From contig JANWVD010000041.1 in the NCBI GenBank assembly GCA_025057715.1, forward strand, positions 1 through 7,115: 7,115 bases of DNA. Reading direction: 5' to 3'. Source of the stretch: Aquificaceae bacterium. Lineage in GTDB: Bacteria > Aquificota > Aquificia > Aquificales > Aquificaceae. The notes under the pieces were generated by a model that saw only the letters and a program-made list of their open reading frames with translations, had not been told where the DNA came from and did not search any database. Each line of letters opens with the position of its first letter. The first letter of the stretch is position 1. A program made the position numbers and the translations under genes. Shown piece after piece: positions 1 through 6,622 of the stretch.

Positions 1-1527
1 CCCCCTTTTGGAACTGGCTTTCAAAAGCGCCCTATTTATTGCGTCGGTAAAGGCAACCAAACTCGCCTTTATTATGTCAACATCAACGCCCCTTCCGCTT
101 GCGTAAAAGCCGTCTAACTCAATGCTGACTCTTGCTTCTGCCTGAGCGTCTGTATTCGGGGTAAGCGCCTTTATGGAAAAGTCCAAGAGCTCTACATTTA
201 TCCCGCATGCCTTTTGAAGCGCTATTACAACGGCATCAACAGGCCCATTGCCAGTAGCGCTTGCTGTTCTTTCTTGCCCTTGAAAGTCAACTACGACCGT
301 GGCAGTGGGCAATAGTCTTTCGCCCGTTTGCACCTGAAAGTGCAAGACCTTTACCTGCTTAGCTTGGTCAATTTTATAGACCTCCTGATAAAGCAATGCC
401 TCAAGGTCCTCTTCGTAAACCTGCTTTTTCCTATCTGCAAGGAGCTTAAACTTTTCAAATAGCTCCTCTAACTGCTCTTGGCTTATCTCTACCCCCATTG
501 ACTCTAACTTGCTCTTTAGAGCGTGTCTTCCAGAATGCTTGCCAAGCACTATCTTCGTGCTTGAAAAGCCCACCTCTTGCGGCGAGATAATCTCGTAAGT
601 TAGCGGGTTTGACAAAACCCCGTGCTGATGTATGCCAGATTCGTGAGCAAAGGCGTTATCTCCAACTATTGCCTTATTTGGCGGAATTGAGCTGCCAGTT
701 ATTCTGCAAAGCAGCCTGCTGGTTTTGTATATCTCCCGCGTGTTGATGTTTGTTTTAAATTCGCCAAAGTGGTCTTTGCGGACCTTTAGCGCCATAACTA
801 TCTCTTCAAGCGCCGCATTGCCCGCCCTTTCGCCAATGCCGTTTATGGTGCATTCTACTTGCCTTGCCCCAGCCTTTATTGCAGATAGCGAATTGGCAAC
901 CGCCATCCCCAAATCGTCATGACAATGGACACTAATTATGGCTTTATCTATGTTAGGAACAGAGCTAATAATTGCCCTAATTAGCTCTTCAAACTCAAAC
1001 GGTGTGGTATATCCAACGGTATCTGGAATGTTTATTATGCTCGCACCTGCCTTTATGGCCTCTTCTATTATCCTAAATAAGAACTCCTTTTCGCTACGGG
1101 TTGCATCCTCGCAGGAAAATTCAACCTCTGGTGATAGGTTTCTTGCCAATCTAACCGCCTCTTTTGCCCTCTCAAGAACATTCTCGGGCGACATCTTTAG
1201 CTTGTATTTCATGTGAATTTCCGAAGTTGCTATAAATGTGTGAATTCGCCATAGCTCTGCATCCCTTAACGCTTCCGCAGCGAGCTCTATGTCACTTCTA
1301 ATGGCTCTTGCAAGCGAGCAAATTCTTACCCCTTTTACCTCTTTGGCTATGGTCTTTACGGCTTCAAAATCGCCTTTTGAAGCAGCTGCAAAACCCGCTT
1401 CTATTACATCAACGCCGAGCTTTGATAGCTGATGAGCCATCTGGAGCTTTTCCTGAGTCGTCATTGAAAAGCCCGGCGCTTGTTCCCCGTCTCTTAGCGT
1501 GGTGTCAAATATATAAACTCTCTCCAT
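1..1527 (-). CDS. leuA: 2-isopropylmalate synthase, C-terminus cut by the window edge
   Basis: This enzyme condenses acetyl-CoA with 2-oxoisovalerate to give 2-isopropylmalate, the first committed step of leucine synthesis, in the cytoplasm. The frame is open for 509 codons and leaves the window without a stop; bacterial LeuA is usually about 510-525 aa, so little is missing. The N-terminal TIM barrel has the FDTTLRDGEQ signature (residues 7-16, with metal ligand Asp13 after Arg12), IHTFIATSEIHMKYKL (95-110) and the metal-binding HCHDD (His201, His203). AHESGIHQHG (294-303) follows. The C-terminal leucine-sensing dimer domain starts near residue 385 and shows GNGPVDA (426-432). These motifs fit LeuA better than homocitrate or citramalate synthase. 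An in-frame TAG sits directly before the ATG, fixing the earliest start. It lies 21 nt after the MFS gene, with only a weak GTGAG as possible Shine-Dalgarno, so it is probably translated from the upstream transcript. Confidence 0.95.
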   Translation of the reverse strand, partial: MERVYIFDTTLRDGEQAPGFSMTTQEKLQMAHQLSKLGVDVIEAGFAAASKGDFEAVKTIAKEVKGVRICSLARAIRSDIELAAEALRDAELWRIHTFIATSEIHMKYKLKMSPENVLERAKEAVRLARNLSPEVEFSCEDATRSEKEFLFRIIEEAIKAGASIINIPDTVGYTTPFEFEELIRAIISSVPNIDKAIISVHCHDDLGMAVANSLSAIKAGARQVECTINGIGERAGNAALEEIVMALKVRKDHFGEFKTNINTREIYKTSRLLCRITGSSIPPNKAIVGDNAFAHESGIHQHGVLSNPLTYEIISPQEVGFSSTKIVLGKHSGRHALKSKLESMGVEISQEQLEELFEKFKLLADRKKQVYEEDLEALLYQEVYKIDQAKQVKVLHFQVQTGERLLPTATVVVDFQGQERTASATGNGPVDAVVIALQKACGINVELLDFSIKALTPNTDAQAEARVSIELDGFYASGRGVDVDIIKASLVAFTDAINRALLKASSKRG

Positions 1528-1548
1528 CTAAATGAAAATAATTCTCAC

Positions 1549-2655
1549 TTACTTAGATGTCAAGCCGCTCTTAAATATACCAAAAGCCCCAACGAGGATA
1601 AATACTATTGAAATAACCAAAACCGCCTTCGGCGAAAGCTCATAAACTCCCCCCTGAATAATACCCCCCATAAGCGCCCCAAGCCCGAGGGATAGCTCCA
1701 AAGCCCCAAAGTGCTTACCACCGCCTTTTTGTATGGCTATAAAGGTTCTGGATGAACTCTCAAGCCCGCCAAGCGATAGCCCCCAAAAAATAACCCCAAG
1801 AGCGTCAAAATAAGCACTTCCTAAAAGCCCCATTAGCCCAAAGGCGGAAAAAACCATCAAAGCAAAAACCCCAAGAGCTAAAGAGCGCGAAAGAATCTCG
1901 CCAAATGCCAGCGAGCCAATGCCGGCAAAAGCCATCCCAAGAGCATAAAATATCGCAACTTCGCTACTGGAAAAACCGCTCTTTAAAAGGTCAAGCCCAA
2001 GAACCCCAAAGGACAAAATCCCCGCCTGAAGAGCCCCAAAGCCCCATACGCTAAAGAAAACGCCCTTTTGAGAACTCTCTTTTAATATCTCCCTATCGTA
2101 AGATTTTAAAGCGTAAAGTAGGACAAAAGTTGCAAATAATCCCGGAATTGAAAGTAATAAAAAAGTATTTCCGTATGAAAGCCCCAAATAGAGCATGATT
2201 GATGCAAAAATTGGTCCTAAAAGCGCCCCAACTTGGTCAAAAAATCCGTAAATACCAAAGCCCCTTGCGTATCCAATCGAAGAGCTTAAATCTTTTATTA
2301 TTATGTCCCTTGCAGGCGAGCGCATCGCCTTGCCAAGCCTTTCTGTCCAAAAAAGAACCGAAACTAGAGTCAGATTTTGAAAAATCCCCAAAACCCCAAC
2401 GCTAATATTTAGAAAATACCCAAGAGAGAGGAGCCTTTTTGGATTTACGCCCCTCTCTATCATAAGACCAAAAGAGTATCTACTTAGGTAGCTAACTGCC
2501 TCCCCAAAGCCTGTTATGAAGCCGATTAAGAAAGCACCTGCACCTATGGACTGCAAATATGGCGCAAGGATTGCCCTTGCGCCCTCGTATGTAAAGTCGG
2601 CAAGAAGACTTACTAACCCAAAAAGCCCTATGAGCTTGAGGGCTTTACTTTGCAA
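1549..2655 (-). CDS. Major facilitator superfamily transporter
   Basis: This 368-aa, very hydrophobic protein has roughly 11-12 predicted membrane segments and belongs to the MFS secondary carriers of the inner membrane. The first helix carries LLADFTYEGARAILAPYL, followed by a GFGEAVSYLSRYSFG helix. The loop ERLGKAMRSPARD (about residues 106-118) matches the Arg/Gly-rich cytoplasmic motif seen in one group of MFS carriers related to drug exporters. The second half is rich in Gly, Leu and Ser helices and ends in a short SGLTSK tail. The substrate cannot be read from the sequence. The start is TTG, inside the last codons of the hydrolase gene (11-nt overlap). No in-frame ATG, GTG or TTG lies between it and the preceding in-frame TAG, and no clear Shine-Dalgarno is visible, so translational coupling is likely. 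Its position between a hydrolase and leuA does not reveal its cargo. Confidence 0.85.
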   Translation of the reverse strand: MQSKALKLIGLFGLVSLLADFTYEGARAILAPYLQSIGAGAFLIGFITGFGEAVSYLSRYSFGLMIERGVNPKRLLSLGYFLNISVGVLGIFQNLTLVSVLFWTERLGKAMRSPARDIIIKDLSSSIGYARGFGIYGFFDQVGALLGPIFASIMLYLGLSYGNTFLLLSIPGLFATFVLLYALKSYDREILKESSQKGVFFSVWGFGALQAGILSFGVLGLDLLKSGFSSSEVAIFYALGMAFAGIGSLAFGEILSRSLALGVFALMVFSAFGLMGLLGSAYFDALGVIFWGLSLGGLESSSRTFIAIQKGGGKHFGALELSLGLGALMGGIIQGGVYELSPKAVLVISIVFILVGAFGIFKSGLTSK

Positions 2656-3295
2656 GATGCTTTTTGAAAAACTCTACGGTCTTTTCCCAAACCTCTTTCG
2701 CGAGCTCTTTGTTATAAACTTCCGGTCTTGAGTCGTTAAAGAATGCGTGATTTACCCCGCAATAGATTTCAAACCTTGCGTTAACCGAGTTTTCGTTGCA
2801 CTTAACTATGGCTTTGTTTACATCTTCAAGGCTTACAAACTCATCCATTCCGGCATGAATTGCATAAACTGGCGAGACAATTTTCGCAAAGTCTATGTCA
2901 ACTATGCTATATAGCCCGTAAAATGGCACTAAGGCGCTAACTTCGTCTCCTAACTTCGCCCCTGCTAGCCAAGTGCAAGTCCCCCCGCAGCAAAATCCCA
3001 TAACGCCTATCTTGGTTTTCGTCTCTTGCTTTAAAAGATTGCATACCTCGGCTATTGACTCCATGGATTCTGCGAGTCGGTTTTTGAAAAGCTCTTGCAT
3101 AAGGCTTGACGCAGTTTGAACATCAGAGGCAGTTTTGCCATTATATAGGTCGATCCCAAAGGCGTTAAAGCCTTCTTTTGCTAACCTGTCGCAAACGTCT
3201 TTGATGTGGTCTACGAGCCCCCACCATTCGTGGATAACTATGACTGAGCCCAAATTCTCCTGCGACTTGGCAAAATAACCGCTGAAGCCAACCAT
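2645..3295 (-). CDS. Dienelactone hydrolase family alpha/beta hydrolase
   Basis: This is a 216-aa cytoplasmic alpha/beta-hydrolase of the dienelactone hydrolase (carboxymethylenebutenolidase) family. HEWWGLVDHIKDVCDRLAKE (22-41) is the family's N-terminal signature. The nucleophile elbow is GFCCGG with Cys102 as the likely nucleophile, and Asp151 (GMDEFV) and His183 (NHAFFND) complete the Cys-Asp-His triad. Family members cleave lactones or esters; many in non-degraders have unknown substrates, and no chlorocatechol pathway genes are nearby, so the substrate is open. The frame runs open upstream to 3412, but that would read through the start of rpsT. The ATG at 3295 has a strong AGGAGG 7 nt upstream and gives a slightly short but complete protein. 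The gene heads a probable operon with the MFS transporter and leuA, and is divergent from rpsT across 45 bp. Confidence 0.9.
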   Translation of the reverse strand: MVGFSGYFAKSQENLGSVIVIHEWWGLVDHIKDVCDRLAKEGFNAFGIDLYNGKTASDVQTASSLMQELFKNRLAESMESIAEVCNLLKQETKTKIGVMGFCCGGTCTWLAGAKLGDEVSALVPFYGLYSIVDIDFAKIVSPVYAIHAGMDEFVSLEDVNKAIVKCNENSVNARFEIYCGVNHAFFNDSRPEVYNKELAKEVWEKTVEFFKKHLAK

Positions 3296-3302
3296 GGTTT
3301 TC

Positions 3303-3308
3303 CCTCCT
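3303..3308 (-). promoter_or_regulatory. Ribosome binding site that fixes the hydrolase start
   Basis: On the minus strand AGGAGG lies 7 nt before the ATG at 3295. It supports that ATG over the longer reading frame that extends back into rpsT. Confidence 0.8.
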
Positions 3309-3310
3309 TT

Positions 3311-3328
3311 GGTGTAAAATTCTACACC
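3311..3328. promoter_or_regulatory. 18-bp dyad in the hydrolase/rpsT divergent control region
   Basis: The sequence GGTGTAAAATTCTACACC is an inverted repeat with 8 of 9 pairs matching and arms GGTGTA/TACACC. It covers the minus-strand -10 hexamer TAGAAT and a plus-strand TAAAAT (3315-3320) that could serve rpsT. It directly abuts the rpsT Shine-Dalgarno. It could be an operator for a dimeric repressor acting on both genes, or an RNA hairpin next to the rpsT ribosome binding site if transcription starts further upstream. I cannot assign it to a known regulator. Confidence 0.4.
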
Positions 3329-3347
3329 GGAGGTAAGTTTATGGCAA
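3319..3347 (-). promoter_or_regulatory. Sigma-70-like promoter for the hydrolase-MFS-leuA block
   Basis: On the minus strand a TTGCCA hexamer (3342-3347, 5/6 to TTGACA) and TAGAAT (3319-3324, 5/6 to TATAAT) are separated by exactly 17 nt. Transcription would begin near 3312, giving a leader of about 17 nt that contains the AGGAGG site. The -35 hexamer overlaps the start codon of rpsT. The call is by consensus match only. Confidence 0.55.
3329..3333 (+). promoter_or_regulatory. rpsT ribosome binding site
   Basis: GGAGG sits 7 nt upstream of the rpsT ATG and begins at the base after the 18-bp dyad, so folding of the dyad in a longer transcript could affect its exposure. A plus-strand -10-like TAAAAT lies at 3315-3320, but I see no good -35 at 16-18 nt from it, so the rpsT promoter itself is not resolved. 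Confidence 0.75.
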
Positions 3348-3634
3348 ATACCCGTCAATCTCTTAAAAGAGCTCGCAGAGACCAAAAAAGAAGAGTCCGC
3401 AACCGCCAGCATCTATCAAAGATGAAAACTTATATAAGAAACCTTCGAAAGCTTGTTCTTGAGGGCAAGCTCGAGGAGGCAACTGAGTACCTTCCCAAAG
3501 TAGTAAGCATCATTCAGCATACTGCCTCAAAGGGCGTTATTCACAAAAACGAAGCCTCAAGAAGAGTATCTCGCGCTTATAAAATCTTTAACTCTCTTAA
3601 AGCCCGCAAGGGTGATTCTCTCTCTCAAAATTAG
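3341..3634 (+). CDS. rpsT: 30S ribosomal protein S20
   Basis: S20 is a primary binding protein of 16S rRNA in the 30S subunit. The 97-aa product is the usual length and very basic. It opens with MANTRQSLKRARRDQKRRVRN, close to the canonical S20 start (MANIKSAKKRARQ), forms the long helices typical of S20, and has the conserved C-terminal block ASKGVIHKNEASRRVSR (62-78), matching AAKGLIHKNKAARHK of other S20 proteins. The start is supported by GGAGG at 7 nt. It is the only plus-strand gene between two minus-strand blocks. Its last 78 bp, including the codons for part of the conserved C-terminal helix, overlap the end of murJ on the opposite strand. No rho-independent terminator is evident downstream, where the DNA codes for murJ. 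Confidence 0.97.
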   Translation: MANTRQSLKRARRDQKRRVRNRQHLSKMKTYIRNLRKLVLEGKLEEATEYLPKVVSIIQHTASKGVIHKNEASRRVSRAYKIFNSLKARKGDSLSQN

Positions 3635-5035
3635 CAAAATACCAAAATAAAGCAAAGCCAGAAGCGGAATTTCAAAAATCAAGCTCTTTCCCTCTGGCTT
3701 TGTAAAAACTATCACCATGCCCATAAAAAAGCTCGCTATTAGCGCTTTGATAGCCCCTTCGTATAAGAACTTAAAGCTTATTAATCTGTAAGCCCCGGAG
3801 GCTATTGAGAATAAAAACCCAATTAGCGAAGCAACTACATTTGATAGTGCAAGACCAAAAACCCCCATCTTGAGATAAAACGCAAAGAAAAACCCGCTTA
3901 TGGCTTCTGTCAAGACGCTTAAGAGAGATATTACTAAAACGGTCTTTAGCCTACTTTGAGAAAAATACAAGCTTGCAATCACTTTCTGAATTGAGAAAAA
4001 TAAAAGCCCAAGCGAGTAAATTTGTAAAACCCTCCCGGTAAGTTGTGCATCCTCGGCGCTAAAGTTTCCTCTTAGAAATAAAAGCTGCGTAATTTCAAAA
4101 GATAGCAAAAAAAGCCCAACCTTTGCTGGCAGGCTAATTAAGATGATAATTTTTATGCCAAGATTTAGATTCTCCTTTTGCATTTTGCTCTCTGAAAGCA
4201 CCGAGAGTAAAACAGTTGCAACCCCGGCAGAGACCATCCCAAGCGGAAGCTGAAAGACCCTGTTTGCGTAATATAGGTAAGATATCGCCCCCTCTTTTAA
4301 AAACGACGCCATAAAAGTATCAACAAACAGCGATAGCTGCGAAATTCCAAAGCCTAATAACGCCGGCGTTAGGTTTTTAAAAACTATCTTAAGCTCTCTA
4401 TCTATAAAAGGGCTCAGGTAAACTTCCTTTCTTGCGTTAAGGAGCTGAAAAGCTGCTTGCAAAAGACCGCCAAAAAAGACGCCAATGGCCAAAGCATCTA
4501 TCCCAAGGTCCTTTGCGCCAAAGGTGATAATGAGTGCAAAAACGAGATTAAAAATCCCCTGCGCGCTTGCTGGTGCAAAAAACCTCCCCTTTGCATTTAG
4601 AGCTGCCCCCGCCACAGAGCCAATGGTGAGGAAAAATATGTAGCTAAAGCAAAAGCGGGTTAGATAGATAGCGAGCTCTAAGCTCTCATCTTTTTTGCCC
4701 GGCGCAATTACTTTAACTATAAACTCTGCGAAAATCGCGCCAAGGGCGCTAAGAATCAAGCCAAGAAGCCCAAGGTAAAATAGCGAAGAGCTCGCTAATT
4801 GTCTTTCAGTGCCTTTCTCTTTGCGCCTAACCAGCATTGGCACAAGCACTGCATTAAGACCCCCCTCGCCAAAGATGCGCCTAAGCGTGTTTGGTATTCT
4901 AAAGGCTATAAAAAACGCATCGCTTATATTTGACGCCCCAAACTGATAGGCTAAGGCAAGGTCTCTAAAATACCCAAGAGCTCTAGAGAGCCCAACTGCT
5001 ATAGAGAAAGATAGAGACTTTCTTATAAGACCCAA
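3557..5035 (-). CDS. murJ: Lipid II flippase MurJ
   Basis: MurJ flips the undecaprenyl-linked peptidoglycan precursor lipid II across the inner membrane and belongs to the MOP superfamily. The 492-aa protein has about 14 hydrophobic helices and a length normal for the family. The N-terminal signature SRALGYFRD...SDAFFIAFRIPNTLRR places Arg18, Arg24, Asp39 and Arg52 at the same positions as functionally important residues of E. coli MurJ. Arg259 in YYANRVFQLPLG corresponds to the later essential cavity arginine. The start is TTG, 5 nt after the preceding small gene. It is the only plausible start before the conserved first helix, and an in-frame TGA lies upstream. The Shine-Dalgarno is weak (AGG about 10 nt upstream), so coupling to the upstream gene is likely. 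The C-terminal tail from RERITLAGFKRVKDF onward is encoded opposite the end of rpsT. Confidence 0.95.
   Translation of the reverse strand: MGLIRKSLSFSIAVGLSRALGYFRDLALAYQFGASNISDAFFIAFRIPNTLRRIFGEGGLNAVLVPMLVRRKEKGTERQLASSSLFYLGLLGLILSALGAIFAEFIVKVIAPGKKDESLELAIYLTRFCFSYIFFLTIGSVAGAALNAKGRFFAPASAQGIFNLVFALIITFGAKDLGIDALAIGVFFGGLLQAAFQLLNARKEVYLSPFIDRELKIVFKNLTPALLGFGISQLSLFVDTFMASFLKEGAISYLYYANRVFQLPLGMVSAGVATVLLSVLSESKMQKENLNLGIKIIILISLPAKVGLFLLSFEITQLLFLRGNFSAEDAQLTGRVLQIYSLGLLFFSIQKVIASLYFSQSRLKTVLVISLLSVLTEAISGFFFAFYLKMGVFGLALSNVVASLIGFLFSIASGAYRLISFKFLYEGAIKALIASFFMGMVIVFTKPEGKSLIFEIPLLALLYFGILLILRERITLAGFKRVKDFISARYSS
3653..3702. repeat. Wide inverted repeat inside murJ near the rpsT end
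   Basis: CAAAGCCAGA (3653-3662) and TCTGGCTTTG (3693-3702) are a perfect 10-bp inverted repeat around a 30-nt loop, starting 18 nt after the rpsT stop. It might act in rpsT 3'-end formation, but the loop is long and no T-run follows on the plus strand. It lies entirely in murJ coding sequence and may be chance. Confidence 0.25.
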
Positions 5036-5040
5036 TTTCT

Positions 5041-5277
5041 TTAGCCTAAGAGGATTTCGTCTGCATCACCAAGCACTTTAATTTGGATAAACTTTGAAAA
5101 GCTATCTATTAGCTCCATGGCTTTTTGAAAAGTGTCCGGCGTTGATATTACATAGACCATATTTTCTAAACCCTCCGGCGTTCTAATTATTGCGTATCTG
5201 CCAGCGCCGTCAAAAAAGGCATTTAAAAGACCTATCTGACTTTTTTCAACCTCAAGGAGTATAACCTTTGCTTTCAT
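5041..5277 (-). CDS. Small DUF4911-like protein
   Basis: This 78-aa soluble protein has no signal peptide, membrane segment or cysteine. It reads as two alternating strand/helix units: KAKVILLEVEKSQIGLLNAFFDGAGRY followed by YAIIRTPEG and MVYVISTPDTFQKAMELIDSF. The pattern of an N-terminal strand, an I.LLNA..DG helix, an AIIRTP strand and a C-terminal helix resembles DUF4911, a small family of unknown function. This assignment is from memory of the family and is moderate at best; an ACT-like or other ferredoxin-like fold is an alternative. The start ATG lies inside dnaX (26-nt overlap) with no Shine-Dalgarno, and the stop is 5 nt before murJ, so it is very likely translated by coupling in a dnaX-murJ operon. 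Its function is unknown. Confidence 0.75.
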   Translation of the reverse strand: MKAKVILLEVEKSQIGLLNAFFDGAGRYAIIRTPEGLENMVYVISTPDTFQKAMELIDSFSKFIQIKVLGDADEILLG

Positions 5278-6622
5278 TTTCTATGATGTGTGCATCAAAT
5301 TCCTTTCTAACCATCTCTTTGTATGAGTTATCCTCTTTTACTATCTCGAAGTTAATCCTTGGGTCAATGGATTTTATCTTTTGGATGTCCTTTTCTGAAA
5401 ATTCCCCGCCAAGCAAGTAAAAGGTGATTTTATCAGGCGTTTCTTCTCTCTTTACTTGCTTTAGCAAGTTAAAGAGCTGCGGCTCTAAGTTTTTGCTTAG
5501 CTTTTCCATGATATCTTCGTTGCAGCTTGCCTTTTCTATGGCTTTTGATATTGGCAGTATCTCTTTAACTATCAGGGTTTTGATTATGGCAGTTTCGTAT
5601 GCCAGCAGCGGGTCTTTTGTGCGCGCCTCAAGGCGCGCGTTTTGGATTAATTTTTCAATATAAAGCAGTGCCTCAAGGGGTATGTCGTGCTCTAAGTAAA
5701 AGCTATCCGCCCTTAAGAGCTTGCTTGGCTCTTTTAAGGCTTTGTATAAAAGGAGGTTATGGACCTCAGATTCGAGGTCTGTCCAAAAGCGCTGGAGGTT
5801 AAATCCAGCTCTGTAGAGGTTTCTGAGCTCTAAAATCGCGCTATCTACATTTGAGCTTGCAAGGAGCTTGATAAAGTTCCTAATTCTCGAAAGAGATACA
5901 AACCAGAGGGCTTCTTCGACTATCTCCTTGGTTATTTTCACCCCCATGATGCTAACTTGCTCAAGAATCGATAAAGCGTCGCGCATTCCGCCGTCGCTTG
6001 CAAGCGCTATTTGCATAAGAGCTTCCTCTTCAAAGTCTATGTTCTCTTGCTTGCAAACACTTTCAAGATGCTGAGCTATGAGCCTTGGCTCAAGAGATGT
6101 TAGAAATAGCCTCTGACAGCGCGATACTATCGTAGGCGGGAGCTTTTCGTATTCGGTCGTGCATAGGATAAATAAGGTCTTTGGCGGCGGCTCTTCGAGC
6201 GTTTTAAGAAGAGCGTTAAAGGCTTCTTTTGTAAGCATGTGAGCCTCATCAAGGATAAAAACCTTGTATTTGCCCTTTATTGGCAAATATTGAGCCCCTT
6301 CTCTGATGGCTCTTATGTCGTCAATTCCGCGATTTGAAGCAGCGTCGAGCTCTATTAAATCTGGAAAGCTACTACGCTCTATCGCAATGCAGTTTTCGCA
6401 GTTTGTGCATGGCTCTCCTGACTTAGGATTTAGGCAGTTAATTGCCTTTGCAATTAGCCTTGCCAAGGTGGTTTTGCCAGTCCCCCTCGGGCCTGCGAGA
6501 ATATAGCCGTTTGAAAACTTCCCTCGCTCTATAGAGCTTTGTAAAATTTTCACAATCAGACTATGACCTACCACCTGCGAAAACTTCCGTGGTCTGTATT
6601 TATTTGGTAGGGAAGCGGGCAT
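5252..6622 (-). CDS. dnaX: DNA polymerase III subunit gamma/tau
   Basis: DnaX is the AAA+ motor of the clamp loader that places the beta sliding clamp on primed DNA. Visible motifs in the 456-aa product are the LPNKYRPRKFSQVVGH start (5-20), Walker A GPRGTGKTT (44-52), the zinc-module cysteines Cys63, Cys72, Cys75 and Cys78, Walker B VFILDEAH (121-128), sensor 1 LCTTE (153-157), SRC with the arginine finger (167-169) and sensor 2 GGMRDA (211-216). The collar domain III follows to about residue 360, then a short divergent C-terminal region, smaller than the tau-specific part of E. coli (643 aa). No A-run resembling the known slippery sites is visible, so a single product is likely. The ATG has a strong AAGGAGGT just upstream. 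The gene is divergent from clpC and overlaps the next gene by 26 nt. Confidence 0.96.
   Translation of the reverse strand: MPASLPNKYRPRKFSQVVGHSLIVKILQSSIERGKFSNGYILAGPRGTGKTTLARLIAKAINCLNPKSGEPCTNCENCIAIERSSFPDLIELDAASNRGIDDIRAIREGAQYLPIKGKYKVFILDEAHMLTKEAFNALLKTLEEPPPKTLFILCTTEYEKLPPTIVSRCQRLFLTSLEPRLIAQHLESVCKQENIDFEEEALMQIALASDGGMRDALSILEQVSIMGVKITKEIVEEALWFVSLSRIRNFIKLLASSNVDSAILELRNLYRAGFNLQRFWTDLESEVHNLLLYKALKEPSKLLRADSFYLEHDIPLEALLYIEKLIQNARLEARTKDPLLAYETAIIKTLIVKEILPISKAIEKASCNEDIMEKLSKNLEPQLFNLLKQVKREETPDKITFYLLGGEFSEKDIQKIKSIDPRINFEIVKEDNSYKEMVRKEFDAHIIENESKGYTP
5621..5638. repeat. GC-rich perfect palindrome inside dnaX
   Basis: GCGCGCCT (5621-5628) and AGGCGCGC (5631-5638) form a perfect 8-bp inverted repeat around a 2-nt loop, much more GC-rich than its surroundings. 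In dnaX it encodes A-R-L-E-A-R (residues 329-334, domain III). In the mRNA it would fold into a very stable short hairpin. Confidence 0.7.

Noticed and set aside
1..1527. Homocitrate or citramalate synthase instead of LeuA
   Set aside because: The IHTFIATSEIHMKYKL, INIPDTVGY and HCHDDLGMAVANSL blocks are those of bacterial LeuA.
725..1535. Plus-strand open frames of 65-92 codons across the leuA region
   Set aside because: They are antisense to a clear LeuA, have no family resemblance and lack convincing ribosome binding sites.
1549..2655. Many copies of CCCCAA/GCCCCAAA on the plus strand, as a possible uptake or recombination motif
   Set aside because: On the coding strand these are TTTGGGGC-type codon runs for Phe-Gly-Ala and Leu-Gly in a Gly-rich membrane protein, with variable flanks and no regular spacing.
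3296..3412. A longer hydrolase start at 3412 giving 255 residues
   Set aside because: The extra 39 residues are mostly antisense to the S20 N-terminus, and the ATG at 3295 has an excellent Shine-Dalgarno.
3450..3471. Minus-strand terminator after murJ from the AGCTTG/CAAGCT repeat
   Set aside because: It has only 6 bp, no U-tract and falls in conserved rpsT coding sequence.
3653..3702. Rho-independent terminator for rpsT
   Set aside because: The stem is perfect, but the loop is 30 nt, no T-run follows on the plus strand and the DNA codes for murJ.
5424..6506. Plus-strand open frames of 66-79 codons opposite dnaX
   Set aside because: They are shadows of the well-conserved DnaX frame with no recognisable protein features.
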